A stretch of 64,000 nucleotides of DNA, taken from assembly GCF_041435215.1 (NCBI RefSeq), contig NZ_CP108394.1, positions 5,580,001 through 5,644,000 of the forward strand. Reading direction: 5' to 3'. Below are positions 33,487 to 41,812 of this stretch, in pieces (position 1 is the stretch's first letter; the number at the start of each line of letters is the position of its first letter). Position numbers and translations under genes: made by a program. Below the pieces are notes generated by a model, which saw only the letters and a program-made list of their open reading frames with translations, ran no database searches and was not told the DNA's origin. The DNA is from Streptomyces sp. NBC_01314. Its GTDB lineage: Bacteria; Actinomycetota; Actinomycetes; Streptomycetales; Streptomycetaceae.

Positions 33487-34029
33487 TTAGAGGTACGGGC
33501 CGCCCGAGCGGCCGATCGTCCGCGGGTCGTCGTCGTCCTCGTGTCCGCCGACGCCGGGCGGCAGCGCGCGGCGCATCTGCTCCAGCTGGGCCCTGGCGGC
33601 CATCTGCTGGGCGAACAGCGTCGTCTGGATCCCGTGGAAGAGGCCTTCGAGCCAGCCGACCAACTGGGCCTGCGCGATCCGCAGTTCCGCGTCGCTCGGG
33701 ATCGCCTCGTCCGTGAAGGGCAGGGAGAGCCGCTCCAACTCCTCGACGAGCTCGGGCGCCAGACCGTCCTCCAGTTCCTTGACCGAGCTGGCGTGGATCT
33801 CCTTCAGCCGGGCCCGGCTGGCCTCGTCGAGGGGGGCGACCCGTACTTCTTCGAGCAGCTGCTTGATCATGCTGCCGATGCGCATGACCTTGGCCGGCTG
33901 TTCCACCATCTCCGTCACCGGGATTTCGCGGGAGCCCTCGTCTCCTGCGCCGCCCACCGCCATTCCGTCCTGGCCCACGACCAGGATCTGGGGCTGTTCG
34001 GGCGACCGTTCGTTCCTCGGCATCTCCAT
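33487..34029 (-). CDS. bpa: Bacterial proteasome activator (Bpa/PafE) family
   Basis: A 180-residue Bpa-like protein, which in mycobacteria forms a dodecameric ring that opens the 20S proteasome without ATP. A central four-helix core is readable (KVMRIGSMIKQLLEEVRVAP, SVKELEDGLAPELVEELERL, ELRIAQAQLVGWLEGLFHGI, QQMAARAQLEQMRR). The last residues GGPYL resemble the proteasome-docking HbYX-like end (GQYL in Mycobacterium). Ends are disordered and acidic. ATG 34029 has GAGAG upstream. The proteasome genes are not in this window. Confidence 0.85.
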   Translation of the reverse strand: MEMPRNERSPEQPQILVVGQDGMAVGGAGDEGSREIPVTEMVEQPAKVMRIGSMIKQLLEEVRVAPLDEASRARLKEIHASSVKELEDGLAPELVEELERLSLPFTDEAIPSDAELRIAQAQLVGWLEGLFHGIQTTLFAQQMAARAQLEQMRRALPPGVGGHEDDDDPRTIGRSGGPYL

Positions 34030-34120
34030 GCCGCCATTCTCTCGCACACCTACACCTCTACACTCTGGTGCCCCCCACACAGGGTGATCCACCGTTTACG
34101 TACCAACTGTCCGTTTCCTG

Positions 34121-34154
34121 GCCGGGGGCCGGGGACGGCCGGGGGCCGGGGACG
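34121..34154. repeat. 17-bp tandem duplication
   Basis: GCCGGGGGCCGGGGACG occurs twice head to tail (34121-34137, 34138-34154) with a partial third copy after it, between the Bpa start and a small membrane protein gene. Confidence 0.8.
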
Positions 34155-34237
34155 GCCGGGGAAGCCGGGGGCTTCGATCGGATCACCGACTGCCGGGCCG
34201 GGATGCCGGGGTGCGGGTGGCGTGTGAGTCTGGGGGC

Positions 34238-34669
34238 GTGGCTCCTTGGCTGCGCTCGGCGCGCGTGACGGGACTGGTCCTCGTCCCGGGACTGCTCGTG
34301 GTCCTGGTGGCGGGGCCCGTGCCGCGTGTGTACGCGGTCGAGCCCGACCCCGCGACGTCCTGGGCCGGCAGCCGCGCGGGCGAGGGTCGGGAGCGGCCGG
34401 GGCGGCAGGACGCCGGGCCCGTGGAACCGGAAGGCGAGGCGTACGCGCCCTCGGAGGAGGCCGCCGCCGAATCGGACGGCCCGGACGCCACCATCGCCCC
34501 CGAGCCGTCACAGAACGCCGCTCTGCCCTTCCCGACCGCCCCACCCGGAACCGGCGCCGCGACCGACGAGGGACCCGTCCTGCAGGTCGTCTCCCTCGGC
34601 GGCGGGCTCGTGCTCATGGGCCTGGGCCTCGGTCTGGCCTTCGTCGGGCTGCGGATAAGGCGGTACTGA
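34238..34669 (+). CDS. Small secreted, membrane-anchored protein
   Basis: A 143-residue type I membrane protein. Residues ~1-33 form a signal peptide (VTGLVLVPGLLVVLVAGP, cleavage near VYAVEP). The middle is acidic and disordered (EGEAYAPSEEAAAESDGPDA). A C-terminal helix (VVSLGGGLVLMGLGLGLAFV) ends in LRIRRY. It has no sortase LPxTG box, although the layout resembles one (PPGTGAATDEGP precedes the helix). GTG 34238 follows a GGGGG ribosome site. Function unknown. Confidence 0.7.
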   Translation: MAPWLRSARVTGLVLVPGLLVVLVAGPVPRVYAVEPDPATSWAGSRAGEGRERPGRQDAGPVEPEGEAYAPSEEAAAESDGPDATIAPEPSQNAALPFPTAPPGTGAATDEGPVLQVVSLGGGLVLMGLGLGLAFVGLRIRRY

Positions 34670-34766
34670 GCCGGGTCGAGCAGTGCCGAGTGCGCTGCCC
34701 GGGTCCCCTCGCAGGGCCGCGCAGAGCCGCGCGGGGACTTGTCACGGTGTTGGTGTTGCGGCCGGT

Positions 34767-35747
34767 CTACGGCACCACCAGCAGCACCTTGCCGATGTGG
34801 CCGCTCTCCTCCAGTACCCGGTGGGCCGTGGCCGCGTCGTCCATGGGGATCTCGCGGTCGACGACCGGGCGTACGTGACCGCCGTCGATCAGCGGCCACA
34901 CGTGCTCGCGTACGGCGGCGACGATGGCGGTCTTCTCCTCCAGCGGGCGGGCGCGCAGCGAGGTCGCGCTGATCGCGGCGCGCTTGGCGAGGAGTGCGCC
35001 GATGTTCAGCTCTCCCTTGATACCGCCCTGCATGCCGATGATCGCGAGGCGGCCGTTGACGGCGAGGACCCGGACGTTGCGGTCGAGGTACTTGGCGCCC
35101 ATGTTGTCGAGGACGACGTCCGCGCCCCTGCCGTCCGTGGCCCCGCGGACCTCCTCGACGAAGTCCTGCTCGCGGTAGTTGACCAGGATGTCGGCGCCCA
35201 GGGCGGCGCACTGTTCGAGCTTCTCCTTGGTGCCCGCCGTGACCGCGACCTTCGCGCCGACGGCCTTGGCGAGCTGGATGGCCATCGTGCCGATGCCGCT
35301 GGAGCCGCCGTGCACGAGGAGGGTCTCACCGGGGCGCAGATGCGCGATCATGAACACGTTCGACCAGACCGTGCAGGTCACCTCGGGCAGCGCGGCCGCC
35401 TGTGTCAGGCCGATGCCGGCGGGCACGGGCAGCAGCTGGGCGGCCGGAGCGACGGCCTTCTCCGCGTAGCCGCCGCCCGAGAGCAGCGCGCACACCTCGT
35501 CGCCGACGCTCCATCCGGCCACACCGGGCCCGATCTCCGCGATCCGCCCGGAGCACTCCAGGCCGGGGTAGGGGGAGGCGCCGGGCGGAGGGTCGTAGAA
35601 GCCCTGGCGCTGGAGCAGGTCGGCGCGGTTCACCGCGCTCGCCGCCACCTCGATGAGCACTTCGCCCTCGCCGGGCACCGGGTCGGGGACCTCGTCCCAC
35701 ACCAGGGCCTCGGGTCCACCGGGTTCGGGAATCGTGATCGCATGCAT
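34767..35747 (-). CDS. NAD(P)H-quinone oxidoreductase, zinc-independent MDR family
   Basis: A 326-residue medium-chain reductase of the quinone oxidoreductase/PIG3 branch. Start MHAITIPEPGGPEALVWDEV, substrate side AVNRADLLQRQGFYDPPPGA, and the NADPH fold HGGSSGIGTMAIQLAKAVGA. The catalytic and structural zinc Cys sets of alcohol dehydrogenases are absent. End EESGHIGKVLLVVP is typical. Expected to reduce quinones or enones using NADPH. It is single and divergent from the ABC transporter genes across 435 bp. Confidence 0.9.
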   Translation of the reverse strand: MHAITIPEPGGPEALVWDEVPDPVPGEGEVLIEVAASAVNRADLLQRQGFYDPPPGASPYPGLECSGRIAEIGPGVAGWSVGDEVCALLSGGGYAEKAVAPAAQLLPVPAGIGLTQAAALPEVTCTVWSNVFMIAHLRPGETLLVHGGSSGIGTMAIQLAKAVGAKVAVTAGTKEKLEQCAALGADILVNYREQDFVEEVRGATDGRGADVVLDNMGAKYLDRNVRVLAVNGRLAIIGMQGGIKGELNIGALLAKRAAISATSLRARPLEEKTAIVAAVREHVWPLIDGGHVRPVVDREIPMDDAATAHRVLEESGHIGKVLLVVP

Positions 35748-36182
35748 GAAGGGGACGCTACTCCTCGGCTTGCGTGCCATGCCCCCGGTCCCCAGCACCT
35801 TCACGTCCCCGGCCGACTCCGACTCCCGGCCCGGCCCGGCCGACCCGCGTTGCCGATCCGGCCGGCCCGTGTCCCCGGTCGGCCCGCGTCCCCGGCGCGG
35901 CCGACCCGCAGGTTGTGCGATCAGGTACGTCCCGGACTCCGGTCCGCCTGCGCCGCCGCCCGGTCCATCAGCGCCCCTGGTCCTCATTGAGGTGCGCTCG
36001 GACTCCATGGGCGAGACCCGGGGGACTTCATGGCCGCACGGGTTCTCACCGACACGCTTCGCCCCCCGGTGTCGAAGCGCGGCCCCGACTCCCCGCGCGG
36101 CGACCGATGAGTTTCGGCGGTCCCGGTGGTCTCCCTTTGCGTAGCCCCGGACACGGGCCCCGCACGCGGAAGGATTCCAGAC
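35748..36182. other. GC-rich intergenic region
   Basis: About 435 bp between the oxidoreductase (minus) and the ABC transporter (plus). No gene is supported: open frames here are low-complexity Pro/Arg/Gly. It holds degenerate CCCGGCC/GGCCGACC repeats at 35820-35910. GGAAGG at 36168-36173 is the ribosome site of the ABC ATPase. Confidence 0.4.
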
Positions 36183-37214
36183 ATGAGCGCACAGACGTCC
36201 GGCCTCGCGATCGAGACCGCGGGTCTGGTGAAGACCTTCGGCGAGACCCGGGCCGTCGACGGCGTCGACCTGGCCGTGCCCGCCGGCACGGTCTACGGCG
36301 TCCTCGGCCCGAACGGCGCCGGCAAGACGACCACGGTGAAGATGCTCGCCACCCTGCTGCGCCCCGACGGGGGCGAGGCGCACGTCTTCGGTCACGACGT
36401 CGTCCGGGAGGCCGACGAGGTACGCGGCCGGGTGAGCCTGACCGGGCAGTACGCCTCCGTGGACGAGGACCTGACCGGCACCGAGAACCTGGTGCTGCTC
36501 GCCCGGCTCCTCGGCCACGACAAGCGGGCGGCCCGCCATCGTGCCGGGCAGTTGCTGGAGGCATTCGGGCTGAGCGATGCGGCCGCGAAGCAGGTCAAGC
36601 ACTACTCGGGCGGTATGCGGCGCCGTATCGACATCGCCGCGTCCATCCTGAACACGCCCGACCTGCTGTTCCTCGACGAGCCGACGACCGGCCTCGATCC
36701 ACGCAGCCGCAACCAGGTGTGGGACATCGTGCGCGCGGTGGTCGCCCAGGGCACGACGGTGCTGCTGACCACGCAGTATCTGGACGAGGCGGACCAGCTG
36801 GCGTCCCGGATCGCGGTCATCGACCAGGGCAAGGTGATCGCGGAGGGCACGAAGGGCGAGCTGAAGGCGTCCGTGGGTGCCGGTTCCGTCCATCTGCGGC
36901 TGCGCGACGCGGCCCAGCGGCCACAGGCCGAGGAGGTGCTGCGCCGCGCCCTCGACGCCGATGTGCAGCGGGAGCCGGACCCGGTGGCGCTGACGGCACG
37001 CGTCGGCGGGGGGTCCGCCAACGGGCAGGGTGCCGCCGAGGCGGCCGCCCGAGCGCTGGCCGAGCTGGCCCGCACCGGCATCACCGTCGACAACTTCTCG
37101 CTGGGGCAGCCCAGCCTGGACGAGGTGTTCCTCGCCCTCACCGGACACGACACCAAAGCAGCGGCCGCGCAGGCCGACAACGCCCCCGAGACGAAGGACG
37201 AGGCGGCGGCATGA
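36183..37214 (+). CDS. Daunorubicin-resistance-type ABC transporter ATPase
   Basis: A 343-residue DrrA-like ATPase. Walker [13 protein letters not shown] (~residue 40), Q-loop [12 protein letters not shown], signature [15 protein letters not shown], Walker [17 protein letters not shown], switch region [15 protein letters not shown]. The C-terminal DrrA-specific domain (~225-330) ends [17 protein letters not shown]. An Ala-rich tail follows. It overlaps the permease start by four bases. Relatives export antibiotics or lipids; no biosynthetic cluster is adjacent, so the substrate is unknown. Confidence 0.92.
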   Translation: MSAQTSGLAIETAGLVKTFGETRAVDGVDLAVPAGTVYGVLGPNGAGKTTTVKMLATLLRPDGGEAHVFGHDVVREADEVRGRVSLTGQYASVDEDLTGTENLVLLARLLGHDKRAARHRAGQLLEAFGLSDAAAKQVKHYSGGMRRRIDIAASILNTPDLLFLDEPTTGLDPRSRNQVWDIVRAVVAQGTTVLLTTQYLDEADQLASRIAVIDQGKVIAEGTKGELKASVGAGSVHLRLRDAAQRPQAEEVLRRALDADVQREPDPVALTARVGGGSANGQGAAEAAARALAELARTGITVDNFSLGQPSLDEVFLALTGHDTKAAAAQADNAPETKDEAAA

Positions 37215-38059
37215 GCACCGCGACCACCACCGAGAACAAGGAACTCGCCCCCGTCAGCGCCGAGTCGCTCGCCGCGCTGCTCATCGCCAGGGAACGACCG
37301 CCGCGTCCCAGCGCCCTGTCGGCGTCCCTGACCTTCGGCTGGCGGGCCATGCTCAAGATCAAACACGTGCCGGAGCAGCTCTTCGACGTCACCGCCTTCC
37401 CGATCATGATGGTGCTGATGTACACGTACCTCTTCGGCGGTGCGCTGGCCGGCTCCCCGGAGGAGTACATCCAGTTCCTGCTGCCGGGCATCCTGGTGAT
37501 GTCGGTCGTGATGATCACGATGTACACCGGTGTCTCGGTCAACACGGACATCGAGAAGGGTGTCTTCGACCGGTTCCGCTCGCTGCCGATCTGGCGGCCG
37601 TCGACGATGGTCGGCTATCTGCTGGGCGATGCCCTGCGCTACGCGATCGCGTCCGTGGTGATGCTCACCGTCGGCATGATCCTCGGCTACCGCCCGGACG
37701 GCGGGGTGCCGGGCGTGGTGGCCGGGGTCGCGCTGCTCATCGTCTTCTCGTTCGCGTTCTCGTGGATCTGGACGCTGTTCGGCCTGATGCTGCGCACCGA
37801 GAAGTCCGTGATGGGCGTCAGCATGATGGTGATCTTCCCGCTGACCTTCCTGTCCAACGTCTTCGTCGACCCGAGCACGATGCCGGGCTGGCTCCAGGCG
37901 TTCGTCAACAACAGCCCGGTCACGCATCTGGCTTCGGCGGTCCGCGAGTTGATGGCGGGCGAGTGGCCCGCCGCGGAGATCGCCTGGACTCTGGGCTGGT
38001 CGGCCCTGTTCGTGCTGGTCTTCGGGCCGATCACGATGCGGCTGTACAACCGCAAGTAA
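37211..38059 (+). CDS. ABC-2 type permease (DrrB-like)
   Basis: A 282-residue membrane protein with six helices. The cytoplasmic N-terminus (~60 residues) precedes [20 protein letters not shown]. The family segment [40 protein letters not shown] and the late [20 protein letters not shown] are diagnostic of ABC-2/DrrB permeases. ATG overlaps the ATPase stop (ATGA), so both subunits are coupled and form the exporter together. A strong hairpin follows. Confidence 0.92.
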   Translation: MSTATTTENKELAPVSAESLAALLIARERPPRPSALSASLTFGWRAMLKIKHVPEQLFDVTAFPIMMVLMYTYLFGGALAGSPEEYIQFLLPGILVMSVVMITMYTGVSVNTDIEKGVFDRFRSLPIWRPSTMVGYLLGDALRYAIASVVMLTVGMILGYRPDGGVPGVVAGVALLIVFSFAFSWIWTLFGLMLRTEKSVMGVSMMVIFPLTFLSNVFVDPSTMPGWLQAFVNNSPVTHLASAVRELMAGEWPAAEIAWTLGWSALFVLVFGPITMRLYNRK

Positions 38060-38108
38060 GCGCCCCGCCGGACCGCTCGGTCATGCGGGACCGGTGGTCC
38101 ATGCGGTG

Positions 38109-38142
38109 AGGGCGCCCTGGGGATACGTCCCCGGGGCGCCCT
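38109..38142. terminator. Bidirectional terminator
   Basis: AGGGCGCCC-T-GGGGA pairs with TCCCC-G-GGGCGCCCT around TACG. It lies between the exporter operon and the convergent channel gene. Confidence 0.85.
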
Positions 38143-38176
38143 CTTCGTCGTTCCCGTACCCGTCGCCGTCGATCCG

Positions 38177-39268
38177 CTACGGCAGGTGCTTGGTCTCGGG
38201 GGTGATCTTCGTGCTCGGCGTGGCGCGGACGATGGTGATGAGCCGGTCCGTCAACTGAAGCTCGCCGATGGACGGATCGTCGTAGCCGAGCACCCGATGT
38301 CCGCGCAGCACGCTGACCACCAGGTCCTCCGTCTCCCGCACACCACGGCCCACCTCTGCCTTTATGACCGGCCGTTCGGCGATGTCGAGCCCGCTGCCCT
38401 GCTGGATGAGGTCTTCCATGACCATGCCGGCGGCGGGGCTGAGCACGGAGAGCCCGAGCAGGCGTCCGGCCGCGCTCGCGCTGGTGATGACGACGTCCGC
38501 CCCGGACTGCTTCAGCAGCGGCGCGTTCTCCTCCTCCCGTACGGCGGCCACGATCTTCGCCCCGCGGTTGAGCTGGCGGGCGGTCAGCGTGACCAGTACG
38601 GCGGTGTCGTCCCGCGCGGTCGAGATGATGATCTGCCGCGCCTTGTGCGCCTCGGCCTGCAACAGCACATCGCTGCGCGTCGCATCCCCGACGACCCCCG
38701 TGTACCCATCGGCCGTCGCGGCGTCGATGACCTTGGAGCTGGGGTCCACGACGACGACCTGCTCCTTCTTCAGCCCTGTCGTGCAGACGGTCTGGATCGC
38801 CGAGCGCCCCTTCGTTCCGAAGCCGACGACAACGGTGTGCTCCCTCAAGGCCGCCCTCCAGCGGTTCAGTCGCCATTCCTCACGCGTGCGCTCCGTGAGG
38901 ACCTCCAGCGTGGTTCCGACCAGGATGATCAGGAACAGCACGCGCAGCGGCGTGATCACGAAGATGTTGGTGAACCGGGCAGCGTCGCTGACCGGGGTGA
39001 TGTCGCCGTACCCGGTGGTGGAGAGGGTGACGGTGGCGTAGTAGAACGCGTCGAGCAGGTCCACGGAGCCGTCGGAGTTGTCGTTGTACCCCTCGCGGTC
39101 GGCGTAGACGATGAGCGCGGTCGCGAGCAGCACGAACAAGGCCATCGCCAGCCGCTTGCCGACCTGTCGGATCGGCCGTTCGAGCTCACGTTTCGGCAGC
39201 TTGACCTGGTGGGTCACCAGACGCTCGTCCGCGTTGCGGGCGATCGCATCATGGCCCGGCAGTTTCAC
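38177..39268 (-). CDS. Potassium channel protein with RCK/TrkA-N domain
   Basis: A 363-residue channel subunit. Helix 1 (RLAMALFVLLATALIVYADR), a pore loop with the K+ selectivity filter in TLSTTGYGDITPVS, helix 2 (FVITPLRVLFLIILVGTTLE), then a cytoplasmic RCK/TrkA-N domain (TVVVGFGTKGRSAIQTV, VVVVDPSSKVIDAA, GDATRSDVLLQAEAHKARQI). The C-terminal TrkA-C-like part ends near residue 360. GTG 39268 has GGGGAG eight bases upstream; an earlier GTG at 39277 is possible. A parS site covers the start region. Confidence 0.88.
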   Translation of the reverse strand: MKLPGHDAIARNADERLVTHQVKLPKRELERPIRQVGKRLAMALFVLLATALIVYADREGYNDNSDGSVDLLDAFYYATVTLSTTGYGDITPVSDAARFTNIFVITPLRVLFLIILVGTTLEVLTERTREEWRLNRWRAALREHTVVVGFGTKGRSAIQTVCTTGLKKEQVVVVDPSSKVIDAATADGYTGVVGDATRSDVLLQAEAHKARQIIISTARDDTAVLVTLTARQLNRGAKIVAAVREEENAPLLKQSGADVVITSASAAGRLLGLSVLSPAAGMVMEDLIQQGSGLDIAERPVIKAEVGRGVRETEDLVVSVLRGHRVLGYDDPSIGELQLTDRLITIVRATPSTKITPETKHLP

Positions 39269-39275
39269 GTGAAAC
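39262..39275. promoter_or_regulatory. parS: parS site 1 (ParB-binding)
   Basis: Exact 14-bp palindrome GTTTCACGTGAAAC, matching the Streptomyces parS core bound by ParB for chromosome segregation. It overlaps the start codon region of the potassium channel gene. Confidence 0.92.
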
Positions 39276-39328
39276 ACTCCCCGTTTCGACGTACATCCCC
39301 TGGCTGTACTCCACCCCCGGCTGCCCGT

Positions 39329-39344
39329 TGTTTCACGTGAAACA
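39329..39344. promoter_or_regulatory. parS: parS site 2 (ParB-binding)
   Basis: Perfect 16-bp palindrome TGTTTCACGTGAAACA in the gap between moeA-like and channel genes, 68 bp from site 1. Confidence 0.95.
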
Positions 39345-39376
39345 TCGTTGGCCGCAAGGCCGGTCGGCCATACCGA

Positions 39377-39392
39377 TGTTTCACGTGAAACA
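39377..39392. promoter_or_regulatory. parS: parS site 3 (ParB-binding)
   Basis: Perfect 16-bp palindrome TGTTTCACGTGAAACA, 48 bp from site 2. It contains the TGA stop codon of the moeA-like gene, whose last codons (VCFT) are encoded by the site. Confidence 0.95.
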
Positions 39393-40736
39393 CACCTGGA
39401 TCCCCGCTGTCGCCCAGGGCAGGTCGAGCAGCTCCAGCTCCTGACCGGGGCGGGCGCCGCCCGGCGGTACGACGGCAAGGGCATCAGCGGTGGCGATTCC
39501 GCGGAGCATAGCGGGACCGTTGTAGTGCAGCGGCACAGCGTCGTCACCGCGCAGACTGACGGGAACGAGCCGGGTGTCGTACGGATGCCCGTGCACCGCC
39601 TCCCGAAGAGGCATCGCGAACGGCTCCGGGGCCGGACGTCCGGCGAGGGTCCGCAGCAGGGGCTCGGCGAGCGTGAACAGTCCGGAGACGGCGGCCAGGG
39701 GGTTGCCCGGCAGACCGACGAGGTGCTGGTCCTGCTTGATGCGGGCCAGCAGCATGGGGTGGCCCGGGCGCACCTTCACACCGTCGACGAGGAGTTCGGC
39801 CCCGACGCGGCGCAGGATGGGGTGGACGTGGTCGACGGGTCCGGCGGCCGTGCCGCCCGTGGTGACGACGAGGTCGGCGGAGGACTTCTTCACGGCCCGG
39901 TACAGGGCGTCGGCGTCGTCCCCGAGGCGGCGTACGGCGGTGACCTCGGCGCCGAGCGCCCGGAGCCAGGACGGCAGCATCGGCCCGAGGGCATCTCGGA
40001 TCAGCCCCTCGCGCGGAAGCCCCTCGGTGAGCAGTTCGTCGCCCAGGACGAGCAGTTCGACGCGAGGGCGGGGGAGCACACTCACCGTGTCGTACCCGGC
40101 GGCCGCCGCGAGTCCGAGCGCGGCCGGGGTGATCTGCGTGCCGAGCGGCAGCAGTTGGTCGCCGATGCGGCATTCCTGGCCCCGTGGGCGGATGTCCTGT
40201 CCGTGTGCGAGGTCCCGGGTCGGGTGCAGCCGCCCCTTGTCGTCGGTGCGGCCGTGCTCGCTGCGCAGGACGGCGGTCGTGTCGGGCGGGATGCGGGCGC
40301 CGGTGGCGATCCGGACCGCCTCCCCGTCCGTGAGCCGCCGGGGATCGGCGTGTCCTGCCAGCACACCGTCCTCCCGAACTTCCCAGGGCCCGGGTCCCGC
40401 GACCGCCCAGCCGTCCATCGCGGAGGTGTCGAAGGAAGGGAGGTCGGTGAGGGCTGTGAGGGCGGCCGCGAGAACGAGACCGAGGGCCTTGTCCAGGGTG
40501 ACCGACACGGGGGCCCGGCGGCCGACCGAGCGGGCGGCGCGTTCGGCGGTGGCTCGGGCCTCGGGCCAGGAGGTGGCCCTGTGGTGGGAGTGGTCCTTGG
40601 CCCGGGGCGCGTCGGCCTGGCCGGTCGTGGGGGTCGCGCGGGAGGAGCGGGGCCCGTCCGGCCCCCGGACGGGCCTGTTGTTGGCCACGGCCAGCGCCTC
40701 CTCCACGTCGAGTTCTTCGGCGTCCTGAGCGGTCAT
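39381..40736 (-). CDS. moeA: Molybdopterin molybdenumtransferase (MoeA)
   Basis: A 451-residue MoeA-type enzyme that inserts molybdate into adenylated molybdopterin. Domain order: an unusual ~55-residue polar N-terminal extension, MoeA N-terminal domain (DKALGLVLAAALTALTDLPS, FDTSAMDGWAVAG), MoCF-binding domain (RVELLVLGDELL, LVVTTGGTAAGPVDHV, GVKVRPGHPMLLA, VGLPGNPLAAVSG), and a C-terminal beta domain. It overlaps the MobA-like gene by four bases, consistent with a cofactor-synthesis pair. The stop codon is inside a parS site. Confidence 0.9.
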   Translation of the reverse strand: MTAQDAEELDVEEALAVANNRPVRGPDGPRSSRATPTTGQADAPRAKDHSHHRATSWPEARATAERAARSVGRRAPVSVTLDKALGLVLAAALTALTDLPSFDTSAMDGWAVAGPGPWEVREDGVLAGHADPRRLTDGEAVRIATGARIPPDTTAVLRSEHGRTDDKGRLHPTRDLAHGQDIRPRGQECRIGDQLLPLGTQITPAALGLAAAAGYDTVSVLPRPRVELLVLGDELLTEGLPREGLIRDALGPMLPSWLRALGAEVTAVRRLGDDADALYRAVKKSSADLVVTTGGTAAGPVDHVHPILRRVGAELLVDGVKVRPGHPMLLARIKQDQHLVGLPGNPLAAVSGLFTLAEPLLRTLAGRPAPEPFAMPLREAVHGHPYDTRLVPVSLRGDDAVPLHYNGPAMLRGIATADALAVVPPGGARPGQELELLDLPWATAGIQVCFT

Positions 40737-41698
40737 CCGGTGGCCGGGCCGGTGCTGTGGCCGGTGCCGGGCGCGGCGCCGGGCTCGGTGTCCGGCTTGA
40801 CGTCCGGCTCGGTGTCCGGCTTGGCGTCGGGGGTGTCCTCGTCGGCCCAGCGGAGGGCCAGGGCGGACGCCTTACGGGCGGCCTCGGTGACCGCCTCGGG
40901 GCCTCCCCCGGCCTTGGCCGCGGCGTAGCCGATCAGGAACGTCGTCAGCGGAGCGGCGGGCCGGGCCACACTGTGGGCGGCGTCACGGGCGAGGTCGAGC
41001 AGTTCGGTGATGTCGACGTCGAGGTCGATCCCCAGCTCGTCCTTGACTGCGGAAATCCATTCATCCAACACGTGGCCATGCTCCCTGATCCGTGCGCGGG
41101 CGGCGGCGATGTCGTCCCAGGTGTCGCAGTCGAAGGACGCGACCGGGTCGGTGATGCGGGTGAGGCGCAGTGCGGCGGTCAGCCGCCGCAGAGGGAGCCC
41201 GGTGAGGCTTCCGTGCTCGGCGGCGAGCCGCGTGAGCTCACGGCGCACGGCCTCGGCCCGGTAGGCGGCCACGAGGGGCTGGTCGCGGCCGTCGGGGTCG
41301 GTGACCAGGACGCCGTCGGCGGGGCCCGCGCTGTCCGAGAGGGTGTCGAGCAGTCGCCGTACCGTCTCCTCGGCCAGAAACGGCAGGTCGGCGGAGAGGA
41401 CGACGACGTACGGCGCGGTGGTGTGCCGGAGTCCGGCGTCCAGCGCGGCGAGAGGGCCGCCGCCCGGGGGTTCCTCGCGGGCCCAGAGAACGGGTCGCGC
41501 GGTGGGCCGGGGTTCGGCGACGACGACGGTCGCTCCGGCCCCGGCGCAGGCGGTCAGCACCCGGTCGAGCAGGGCCCGTCCGCCTACGCGCACGGCGGGC
41601 TTGTCGGCGCCGCCGAGCCGCCGGGCGGCGCCTCCGGCGAGCACGACGGCGTCGAACGCCTCGGTACCGGGGCCGCCCGGGGGCTCGTACGCGGTCAC
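40733..41698 (-). CDS. MobA-like NTP transferase fused to DUF6457 domain
   Basis: A 321-residue fusion. Residues ~12-205 are a nucleotidyltransferase of the molybdenum cofactor guanylyltransferase type (VVLAGGAARRLGGADKPAV, VVVLSADLPFLAEETV, DGRDQPLVAAYR, SFDCDTWDDI). Residues ~215-290 match the DUF6457 helical domain (LDEWISAVKDELGIDLDVDI to LTTFLIGYAAAKAGG). The last ~40 residues are low-complexity (TPDAKPDTEPDVKPDTEPGA). It likely supplies GMP-molybdopterin with the coupled MoeA. GTG 41698 directly follows a GGGGGG ribosome site. Confidence 0.85.
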   Translation of the reverse strand: MTAYEPPGGPGTEAFDAVVLAGGAARRLGGADKPAVRVGGRALLDRVLTACAGAGATVVVAEPRPTARPVLWAREEPPGGGPLAALDAGLRHTTAPYVVVLSADLPFLAEETVRRLLDTLSDSAGPADGVLVTDPDGRDQPLVAAYRAEAVRRELTRLAAEHGSLTGLPLRRLTAALRLTRITDPVASFDCDTWDDIAAARARIREHGHVLDEWISAVKDELGIDLDVDITELLDLARDAAHSVARPAAPLTTFLIGYAAAKAGGGPEAVTEAARKASALALRWADEDTPDAKPDTEPDVKPDTEPGAAPGTGHSTGPATG

Positions 41699-41756
41699 CC
41701 CCCGAGTATGCGGGCCCTGACGATCACAGGGAACGCGGGGAGGCCGCGCAATCACG

Positions 41757-41801
41757 GCCCGGTCGGCTCCGACGGCGGAGGACGATCGGACCCGACCGGG
41801 C
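41757..41801. terminator. Branched hairpin after bkd operon 2
   Basis: GCCCGGTCGG (41757-41766) pairs with CCGACCGGGC (41792-41801), with a smaller CTCCG/CGGAG stem inside. It lies downstream of the E2 stop (minus) and upstream of the MobA-like gene. Confidence 0.45.
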
Positions 41802-41812
41802 AAAGCCGGTGA

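Noticed and set aside
34238..34669. Sortase-anchored surface protein
   Set aside because: Signal peptide, C-terminal helix and basic tail are present, but no LPxTG-type box precedes the helix.
34767..37148. 793-codon minus frame extending the quinone oxidoreductase upstream
   Set aside because: Homology begins at MHAITIPEPGG (35747). The upstream part is antisense to the ABC ATPase and low in complexity.
39262..39392. Origin of replication
   Set aside because: parS clusters and the fhaAB locus indicate proximity to the origin, but there are no DnaA-box clusters or dnaA/dnaN/rpmH genes here.
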